From Paraburkholderia nodosa (lineage in GTDB: Bacteria; Pseudomonadota; Gammaproteobacteria; Burkholderiales; Burkholderiaceae), in NCBI RefSeq assembly GCF_001718195.1, contig NZ_MCNV01000022.1, positions 62,001-126,000 of the forward strand: a DNA stretch of 64,000 nucleotides, in the 5' to 3' direction. A program made the translations under genes and the position numbers. The notes below the pieces were generated by a model that searched no databases, was not told the DNA's origin, and saw only the letters and a program-made list of their open reading frames with translations. This document shows positions 19,182-25,696 of this stretch, one piece after another; position 1 is the first letter of the stretch, and each line of letters opens with the position of its first letter.

Positions 19182-19343
19182 GTGAAACTGACCTTTGCCA
19201 TATCGGTGGTCGCGCTGGTACTCATCGCCGGGACTACGACCATCTGCATGTCGGGCGCCGTGAACGAAAACACGACGGAATACGGGGGCGTGCACGCTAC
19301 GATGGAAGCGCTCTTCAACCCTCACGCGAAAATTTGTCGATAG
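19182..19343 (+). CDS. Small membrane or exported protein of unknown function
   Basis: A 53-codon frame starts at GTG 19182 behind a strong AAGGGGAG ribosome site (19170-19177) with six bases of spacing. The product begins MKLTFAISVVALVLIAGTTT, a hydrophobic segment with a single positive residue near the N terminus, typical of a signal anchor or short signal peptide. A polar tail with one further cysteine near the end (about residue 52) follows. The 3' end overlaps the convergent hslR gene by 29 bases. I do not recognise a family. The ribosome site and membrane segment make it a credible gene. Confidence 0.55.
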   Translation: MKLTFAISVVALVLIAGTTTICMSGAVNENTTEYGGVHATMEALFNPHAKICR

Positions 19344-19722
19344 TGCGGCGGTCGCGCTTGGTCGGCCTGCCCTGTAACACGGCAGCCGGTTCGCGAAAGA
19401 GCCGGCGCCGGTCCTGCTCCGCCGCGCGCCGCTCGCGCCCGGCTTCAGTTTCCGCATAGAGCGTCTGCGCGATGCTGGCGGGCCCGCGCATCTCGCAAAT
19501 GCCCAATACCTGCACTTCCCAGACCACGTGATCGATCTCGATTTCGACGAGGTCGCCCACGCGCACGTCCTTCGATGCCTTCACGGCGTCGCCGCCAATG
19601 CGCACGCGCCCCTTGCCCACGGCGTCCGAGGCGAGCGAGCGCGTCTTGAAGAAACGCGCCGCCCATAACCATTTGTCGATGCGCAGCCGCGCGCCAGGTT
19701 CGGTCGAAATCTTGTAGTTCAT
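19315..19722 (-). CDS. hslR: Heat-shock RNA-binding protein Hsp15 (S4 domain)
   Basis: Hsp15 binds 50S subunits that carry stalled nascent chains and helps recycle them. The 135-residue protein has an N-terminal S4 domain (LRIDKWLWAARFFKTRSLA, then GKGRVRIGGDAVKASKDVRVGD) and a basic C-terminal helix rich in Arg and Glu (about 95-135). The length equals that of the E. coli protein. It lies in a stress-gene neighbourhood with dnaK, grpE and hrcA. hemH follows 47 bases to the right on the same strand. Confidence 0.93.
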   Translation of the reverse strand: MNYKISTEPGARLRIDKWLWAARFFKTRSLASDAVGKGRVRIGGDAVKASKDVRVGDLVEIEIDHVVWEVQVLGICEMRGPASIAQTLYAETEAGRERRAAEQDRRRLFREPAAVLQGRPTKRDRRTIDKFSREG

Positions 19723-19769
19723 CAGAAGCTTTCCGGATGCGCCGCGCAGTTCACGCTCAGTTCACTGGG

Positions 19770-20837
19770 TCAGGCCACTGCGCCAGCCGGCGCCGCGGCT
19801 TGCACGGGCCAGCCCTGCAGGTGCTGCGCAACAATCTCGCCCAGCGCCGCGATCCACGCCGGCGAGGCATTCAGGCATGCTATGCGGTGAAACTCCTTGC
19901 CGCCGCCGTGCAGGAACTCGTCGCGCACTTCCATGCCGATTTCCTCGATGGTTTCCAGGCAATCCGCCGTGAAACCAGGGCAGAACACGTCCGCACGGTG
20001 CACGCCGCCCGCGCCCAGTTCCCGCAGCGTGGGCGCCGTGTATGGCTGGAGCCATTGCGCCCGCCCAAAACGCGACTGGAAGGTCACCCGGCATTCGACC
20101 GGCGTTAGCTCCAGCGCGTGCATGAGGAGCGCGGCCGTTTGCTGGCACTGGTCGTGGTACGGGTCGCCCAGATCGAGCGTACGGCTCGGCACCCCGTGAA
20201 AACTCAGCACGAGGCGGTCGCCCGCCGCGAAATTGGGTTTGCCGTGCGCGTGCCAGTACTGGTGCACCTGCGCCGCGAGCGCCGCGATATACGCCGGATG
20301 GTCGTGATAGCCGCGCACCGTGCGGATTTCCGGCTGGTTGCGCATGCGGCGCAGCGCGGCGAAGGCCGCGTCGAACGCCGTGGCCGTGGTCGACGCCGAG
20401 TACTGCGGATACATCGGCATGAGCAGGATGCGTTCCGCGCCCGCGAGCTTGAGCTGGTTCAGCATCGCCGGGATGTCGGGCGTGCCGTAGCGCATCGCGT
20501 AATCGACGAGGACCGTGTAGTCGTTGATTTGCAGCAGATGGCGCAGGCCGTCGGTCTGCTTCTGCGTATGCACGCGCAGCGGCGAGCCTTCGGGCGTCCA
20601 GACCGCCGCGTACTTCTTCGCCGACGACCGGCCGCGAAACGGCAGGATCAGCGTGCGCAGGATGACCTGCCAGATCGGCGCCGGAATCTCGACCACGCGC
20701 GGATCGGACAGAAACTGCGCGAGATAGCGGCGCACGGCGCGCGGCGTGGGCGCGTCCGGCGTGCCCAGGTTGATGAGCAGCACGGCGACGCGATGCGCCG
20801 CGGCGGACTGCGAAGGCCGCTCCAGGTCGAAACGCAT
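19770..20837 (-). CDS. hemH: Ferrochelatase HemH
   Basis: HemH inserts ferrous iron into protoporphyrin IX to finish heme. From MRFDLERPSQS (start at 20835-20837) the protein has 355 residues, the family size. It contains VAVLLINLGTPDAPTPRAVRRYL, LILPFRGRSSAKKYAAVW, the active-site region LVLSFHGVPSRTLDLGDPY with the key His, and FCPGFTADCLETIEEI with the conserved Glu. Longer in-frame starts upstream lack conservation. It is placed between hslR and hrcA on the same strand. Confidence 0.96.
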   Translation of the reverse strand: MRFDLERPSQSAAAHRVAVLLINLGTPDAPTPRAVRRYLAQFLSDPRVVEIPAPIWQVILRTLILPFRGRSSAKKYAAVWTPEGSPLRVHTQKQTDGLRHLLQINDYTVLVDYAMRYGTPDIPAMLNQLKLAGAERILLMPMYPQYSASTTATAFDAAFAALRRMRNQPEIRTVRGYHDHPAYIAALAAQVHQYWHAHGKPNFAAGDRLVLSFHGVPSRTLDLGDPYHDQCQQTAALLMHALELTPVECRVTFQSRFGRAQWLQPYTAPTLRELGAGGVHRADVFCPGFTADCLETIEEIGMEVRDEFLHGGGKEFHRIACLNASPAWIAALGEIVAQHLQGWPVQAAAPAGAVA

Positions 20838-21030
20838 AGGCGATCTGTGGCGCCGCGCGAATGCGCAGCAACGGTTGCATGAAACAAGCATTATAGCGGG
20901 CGGTCCTGGCGGGCCAAACCGGACCCGCGACGCGGCGAGTGACCACCGCGCGTTGGCCATTCGGCCGATGGCGCGCACCACGCCTTTCGAGGGATGATCG
21001 TCGGAAAGGCCGGGGTGCCCGATGCGGCGC

Positions 21031-22050
21031 TCAGTTCTGGCTGAGCGTGAGCGAGAGCAGGCGCGCCGTGATGTCGACGATCGGAATCACGCGGTTGTAC
21101 GCCATGCGCGTCGGTCCGATCACGCCGAGCGTGCCGACGATCTTGCCGTTCACCTCGTAGGGAGCCGTCACCACGCTCATTTCCTCGATCGGCACGAGTT
21201 GCGACTCGCCTCCGATGAAAATCTGCACACCCTGCGCGTGGCTCGAGACGTCGAGCAGCTGCAGCAGGCTGGTTTTCTGGTCGAATACGTCGAAGAGCTT
21301 GCGCAGGCGCGCCATGTCCGAGGAAAGGTCGGCCACTTCGAGCAGGTTGCGCTCGCCGGAAATGAGCAAGGTGTCGCCGCTTTCGGGCTCTTCGGTGCTC
21401 GCGGTCACCGCCGCGTGCATGAGCGAGGTCATGTCGCCGCGCAGCGCGTCGATTTCCTCGCGCAGGCGGCGGCGCACCTCGTCGAACGACAGGCCCGCGA
21501 AGTGCGCGTTGATGTAATTCGAGGCTTCGATGAGCTCGGAAGGCGTGAAGTCGCGCTGCGTCGCCATGATGCGGTTCTGCACGTCGCCTTCGGGCGTCAC
21601 GATGATGAGCAGGATGCGCTTGTCGGACAGGCGCATGAACTCGATCTGCTTGAACACGTGGCTGCGCCGGGGCGTCAGCACCACGCCCGCGAACTGCGAG
21701 AGGTTCGAGAGCACGCTGGCCGCCGCCGCCACCACTTTCTGCGGCTCGCCGGGGCGCAGCGTGGTCTTTACCGCCCGCGTGAGCGCGTCGTCGTCCGAAC
21801 TGGGCTCGACGGTGAGCATGGTGTCGACGAACAGGCGATAGCCGCGCGGCGTGGGCACACGCCCGGCCGAGGTATGCGGGCTGGACACGAGACCCAGCTC
21901 CTCGAGGTCCGACATGACGTTGCGGATCGTCGCCGGGCTCAGTTCCAGGCCGGAATAGCGCGACAGCGTGCGCGAGCCGACCGGCTGACCTTCGGCGATG
22001 TAGCGCTCGATCAGCGTCTTGAGGAGGGTTTGTGCGCGGGGATCTAGCAT
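21031..22050 (-). CDS. hrcA: Heat-inducible transcription repressor HrcA
   Basis: HrcA represses class I heat-shock genes such as groESL through the CIRCE inverted repeat. The 339-residue protein starts MLDPRAQTLLKTLIERYIAEGQPVGSRTLSRYSG, followed by a winged helix (LSPATIRNVMSDLEELGLV), the effector region, and a late VIGPTRMAYNRVIPIVD motif. No CIRCE-like repeat was found in this window, so its targets are elsewhere. It is divergent from nadK across 260 bases. Confidence 0.96.
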   Translation of the reverse strand: MLDPRAQTLLKTLIERYIAEGQPVGSRTLSRYSGLELSPATIRNVMSDLEELGLVSSPHTSAGRVPTPRGYRLFVDTMLTVEPSSDDDALTRAVKTTLRPGEPQKVVAAAASVLSNLSQFAGVVLTPRRSHVFKQIEFMRLSDKRILLIIVTPEGDVQNRIMATQRDFTPSELIEASNYINAHFAGLSFDEVRRRLREEIDALRGDMTSLMHAAVTASTEEPESGDTLLISGERNLLEVADLSSDMARLRKLFDVFDQKTSLLQLLDVSSHAQGVQIFIGGESQLVPIEEMSVVTAPYEVNGKIVGTLGVIGPTRMAYNRVIPIVDITARLLSLTLSQN

Positions 22051-22310
22051 GACTCAAAATTTTAGCCTAATGGCGGGTTGGCCGCGAGTGCGCCGCCAGG
22101 TCGGGCCCGACGGGCAGGCCCGCAGCGCGGGGCGGCCCGGTTTCGGCCGTTACCGCCGGGCATGTTGCATGGCACATCGTCTGGCACATCGCGCGTTGTC
22201 ATCGCCGTGTCACCGGCTTAGGGCGGGAGGGCGCGGCGCGCAAGGCCTGGCGGGCCGCGCCCGGCTTGCGCCAGGTTCTTTTCGTGACCTGACTATGGTG
22301 TAATGCCGGC

Positions 22311-23222
22311 ATGCAGATCCAGAAGATCCAGAGCCAGTTCAAGACGGTTGCGCTCGTTGGGCGCAGCAATACGCCGGGCATTGCCGAGCCGCTGACGGCG
22401 CTCGCCCAGACCATTTCGAAGCGCGGCTTCGAGGTCGTGTTCGAAGCGCAAACCGCAGAGGAAATCGGCGCGCAAGGCTATCCCGCGCTGCAGCCGTCCG
22501 AAATCGGCGCGCGCGCGGACGTGGCCGTCGTGCTCGGCGGCGACGGCACGATGCTCGGCATCGGCCGCCAGCTCGCGCCCTACCGCACGCCGCTCATCGG
22601 CATCAACCACGGGCGGCTCGGCTTCATTACCGACATCGCGTTCTCCGAGATGCAGGAGGTCGTGCCGCAACTGCTCGCGGGCTCGTTCGAGCGCGAGGAG
22701 CGCTCGCTGCTGGAGTCGCGCATCACCCGCGACGGCGACCCGATCTACCACGCGCTCGCCTTCAACGACGTGGTCGTGAACCGTAGCGGCTTTTCGGGCA
22801 TGGCCGAACTGCGCGTGAACGTGGATGGCCGCTTCATGTACAACCAGCGCTCAGACGGCTTGATCGTCGCGACGCCCACGGGCTCGACCGCCTACGCGCT
22901 CTCGTCGCAGGGGCCGATCCTGCATCCGCAGCTGCAAGGCATCGTGCTCGTACCGATCGCGCCGCACGCGCTCTCGAACCGCCCGATCGTGCTGCCCGAC
23001 GACTGCAAGGTGAGCATCCAGATCGTGGCGGGCCGCGACGTCAACGTGAACTTCGACATGCAGTCGTTCACGGCGCTGGAGCTGAACGACGTGATCGAGG
23101 TGCGCCGCTCGCGCCACACGGTGCCTTTCCTGCACCCGGTCGGCTATAGCTACTACCGCACGCTGCGCAAGAAGCTGCACTGGAACGAGCACCCCTCGCT
23201 GCAGGGCGATCCGGAGGACTAA
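22311..23222 (+). CDS. nadK: NAD kinase NadK
   Basis: NadK phosphorylates NAD to NADP using ATP or polyphosphate. The 303-residue protein has the catalytic GGDGT at residues 76-80, NHGRLGFITDI, the NE/D-type substrate motif around FNDVVVNRSG, and SDGLIVATPTGSTAYALSSQGPI. The recN gene lies 95 bases downstream on the same strand, so the two may share a transcript. Confidence 0.97.
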   Translation: MQIQKIQSQFKTVALVGRSNTPGIAEPLTALAQTISKRGFEVVFEAQTAEEIGAQGYPALQPSEIGARADVAVVLGGDGTMLGIGRQLAPYRTPLIGINHGRLGFITDIAFSEMQEVVPQLLAGSFEREERSLLESRITRDGDPIYHALAFNDVVVNRSGFSGMAELRVNVDGRFMYNQRSDGLIVATPTGSTAYALSSQGPILHPQLQGIVLVPIAPHALSNRPIVLPDDCKVSIQIVAGRDVNVNFDMQSFTALELNDVIEVRRSRHTVPFLHPVGYSYYRTLRKKLHWNEHPSLQGDPED

Positions 23223-23317
23223 ACCCGCGTCTTAGCGTGAAGCGCGCGCGTGCGTTGCCATGCAGCCAGCAGTCCCACGGTAGTCAAAGCCAACCCAAAA
23301 AAGCAGAACCAGACGCC

Positions 23318-24997
23318 ATGCTTCGCCATCTCTCGATTCGCGACTTCGTGATCGTCGCCGCGCTCGACCTCGAATTCGATAGCGGTTTCACCGTGTTTTC
23401 CGGCGAAACCGGCGCGGGCAAGTCGATCCTGATCGATGCCCTCGCCCTCACGCTCGGCACGCGCGCCGACGCGAGCGTCGTGCGCACCGGCGAGGCCCGC
23501 GCCGACATCACCGCCGAGTTCGACGTGCCCGCGCATGCCGCGCTTTGGCTCGACGAGCAGGCGCTCACGAACGGCGACGGCGAGCACACGGTCATGATGC
23601 GCCGCGTGGTGGACAGCGGCGGGCGCTCGCGCGCCTTCATCAACGGGACGCCCGCCACGCTCGCGCAACTGCGCGAGCTGGGCGAAATGCTGGTGGACAT
23701 CCACGGCCAGCATGCTCACCAACTGCTCATGCGCCCCGACGCGCAGCGCGAACTGTTCGACACGCACGCGGGCCTCACGGATCTCGCCGCCACCGTCACG
23801 CGCGCGTGGCGCGAGGCACGCGACGCGCGTCTCGCCCTGCAGAGCGCCATGTCGCGCGACCGCGAGCTGCAGCTCGAGCGCGAGCGCCTCGCGTGGCAGC
23901 TCGCCGAGCTCGACAAGCTCGCGCCGCAGCCGGGCGAATGGGAGGAAGTGAACGCGGAGCACGTGCGGCTTTCGAACTCGGCCAACCTGATCGAAGGCGT
24001 ACAAGGCGCGCTCGCGGCGTTATCGGAATCCGACGAGGCGATGCTCTCGCAGCTGAACTCGATCGTCTCGAAGCTGCGCTCCCTCGCCGAAGTCGACGCC
24101 GAACTCAACGACGCCCTCGCCGCGCTCGAACCGGCCGCGATCCAGATCCAGGAAGCGGCGTACTCGCTCTCGCACTACGCGCAACGCCTCGATCTCGATC
24201 CGCAACATCTCGCGCAGGTCGAACGGCGCCTCGACGCGCTGCATTCGACGGCGCGCAAGTTCCGCCTGCCGGCCGAAACGCTACCTGAGGAACACGCGTC
24301 GCGCCGCCAGCAGCTCGCGGCACTCGACGCCGCATCCGATCTCGACGGCCTGCGCGCCGCCGAGCAGAAGGCGCAGGAAGCCTATCTCGCACAGGCACGC
24401 CAGCTCTCGAAGGCGCGCGCCAAGGCGGCGAAGGCGCTCGGCTCGGCGGTCACGCAAGGCATGCAGGAACTGTCGATGGCCGGCGGCAGCTTCGAAGTCG
24501 CGCTCGTGGCGCTCGGCAGCAGCTCGACCGGCGAGCCGATCGGCGGGGCCCATGGTCTGGAGCAGATCGAATTCCGCGTGGCGGGCCATGCCGGCGTGCC
24601 GCTGCGCCCGCTCGCGAAGATCGCTTCGGGCGGCGAGCTCGCACGTATCAGTCTCGCGCTTGCCGTGATCGCGAGCGCGGCGAGCCCCACGCCCACGCTG
24701 ATCTTCGACGAAGTGGATACGGGCATTGGCGGCGGGGTCGCCGAAGTGGTGGGACGTTTGCTGCACCAGCTCGGTCGCGCGCGCCAGGTGCTGTGCGTGA
24801 CGCACTTGCCGCAGGTCGCGGCACGCGGCGATCACCACTTCCAGGTGGCGAAGTCCGGCGACGGCAACGGCGGCACGGTCTCGGCCGTCACGCCGCTCGA
24901 CAGGGGCGGCCGGGTGGAGGAAGTCGCGCGCATGCTAGGCGGGCTGGAGATTACCGCGACGACCAGGCGGCATGCGAAGGAGATGCTAGCGGCTTGA
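23318..24997 (+). CDS. recN: DNA repair protein RecN
   Basis: RecN is an SMC-like ATPase recruited to DNA double-strand breaks. The 559-residue protein starts MLRHLSIRDFVIV; Walker A GETGAGKS is at residues 29-36. VDIHGQHAHQLLM, two long coiled-coil arms (about 155-360), the signature KIASGGELARISLAL and Walker B TLIFDEVDTGIGG follow. An earlier in-frame ATG would add an unconserved basic stretch. No LexA box was evident in the 95-base gap after nadK. Confidence 0.97.
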   Translation: MLRHLSIRDFVIVAALDLEFDSGFTVFSGETGAGKSILIDALALTLGTRADASVVRTGEARADITAEFDVPAHAALWLDEQALTNGDGEHTVMMRRVVDSGGRSRAFINGTPATLAQLRELGEMLVDIHGQHAHQLLMRPDAQRELFDTHAGLTDLAATVTRAWREARDARLALQSAMSRDRELQLERERLAWQLAELDKLAPQPGEWEEVNAEHVRLSNSANLIEGVQGALAALSESDEAMLSQLNSIVSKLRSLAEVDAELNDALAALEPAAIQIQEAAYSLSHYAQRLDLDPQHLAQVERRLDALHSTARKFRLPAETLPEEHASRRQQLAALDAASDLDGLRAAEQKAQEAYLAQARQLSKARAKAAKALGSAVTQGMQELSMAGGSFEVALVALGSSSTGEPIGGAHGLEQIEFRVAGHAGVPLRPLAKIASGGELARISLALAVIASAASPTPTLIFDEVDTGIGGGVAEVVGRLLHQLGRARQVLCVTHLPQVAARGDHHFQVAKSGDGNGGTVSAVTPLDRGGRVEEVARMLGGLEITATTRRHAKEMLAA

Positions 24998-25022
24998 GCT
25001 TCCCTGCCTCGTTGATACAACC

Positions 25023-25066
25023 CTAAATATTGCCTCCAATCAGTCCGAATTTAGGTCTATATTTAG
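25023..25066. promoter_or_regulatory. AT-rich inverted repeat, likely operator of the toxin-antitoxin operon
   Basis: CTAAATAT at 25023-25030 is mirrored by ATATTTAG at 25059-25066, with extra TTTAGG/TTTAGT half-sites between 25050 and 25066. The block is strikingly AT-rich for this chromosome and ends 32 bases before the antitoxin ATG. Phd/YefM antitoxins usually repress their own promoter by binding such repeats. The operator role is inferred. Confidence 0.55.
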
Positions 25067-25097
25067 TCCTATTGACATGCCAGCCCGAGGAACGGAG

Positions 25098-25379
25098 ATG
25101 AAGCCCAGCCAGGTGAAGCCCATTAGCTATCTGAAGAGCCACGCCGCTGAGATCGTCCGCGAGATCACGGAAAGTGGCGAGCCGATGCTGATCACCCAAA
25201 ACGGTGAAGCTCGGGTCGTCGTGCAGGACGCACAATCCTACGAGGATATGCAACAAACGTTAGCACTTCTGAAGATTCTGACGCTGGGGCGCAAGGACAT
25301 CGAAGCCGGTCGTTACATTCCGGCGAGTGATGTTTTCACTGAACTGGAGCAGATGGACAAGGACGACGGTATTGCATGA
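25098..25379 (+). CDS. Phd/YefM-family antitoxin
   Basis: A 93-residue antitoxin. Its N-terminal part (KPISYLKSHAAEIVREITESGEPMLITQNGEARVVVQ) is a typical Phd/YefM DNA-binding fold. The C-terminal half (LLKILTLGRKDIEAGRYIPASDVFTELEQM) is the segment expected to wrap and block the toxin. ATG at 25098 is chosen over 25077 because it has GGAACGGAG in front and matches the family start. The stop overlaps the toxin start (ATGA), the usual coupling. Neighbouring DNA is AT-rich, pointing to acquisition of the cassette. Confidence 0.9.
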   Translation: MKPSQVKPISYLKSHAAEIVREITESGEPMLITQNGEARVVVQDAQSYEDMQQTLALLKILTLGRKDIEAGRYIPASDVFTELEQMDKDDGIA

Positions 25380-25696
25380 AGGCCGTCTTCCTCCAGTCGG
25401 CGCGGACCGACATGCAAGACATTCGACGTTACGTGATCGCCAAATTCGGCCCGAAGGCCTGGCGTGAAACATCGGCGAAGATTCGCGACGATATTGAACA
25501 ACTCGAGGCATTTCCCCGAAATGGGCACGTTCCCCCTGAGCTCGCGGAACTGGGCTCTACGAACTATCGGCAGATAGTAAGCGGCATGAACCGCATCATC
25601 TACGAGATTGACGATCCGATGATCTATATCCATTTGATCGTCGACACCCGCAGAGACCTGAAGGACGTTCTGGCCAGGCTTTTGCTGCGGCCCTAA
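25376..25696 (+). CDS. RelE/ParE-family toxin
   Basis: A 106-residue toxin of the RelE/ParE fold, with the pattern MKAVFLQSARTDMQDIRRYV, then FPRNGHVPPEL, YRQIVSGMNRIIYEID and IYIHLIVDTRRDLKDVL. The late basic residues fit a ParE-like member. Whether it poisons gyrase (ParE) or cleaves mRNA (RelE) cannot be decided by eye. It is coupled to the antitoxin by ATGA. Its TAA stop overlaps, in convergent orientation, the TAG stop of glnE. Confidence 0.88.
   Translation: MKAVFLQSARTDMQDIRRYVIAKFGPKAWRETSAKIRDDIEQLEAFPRNGHVPPELAELGSTNYRQIVSGMNRIIYEIDDPMIYIHLIVDTRRDLKDVLARLLLRP

Noticed and set aside
22051..22310. CIRCE element between hrcA and nadK
   Set aside because: No TTAGCACTC-N9-GAGTGCTAA-like repeat was found here or at grpE/dnaK.
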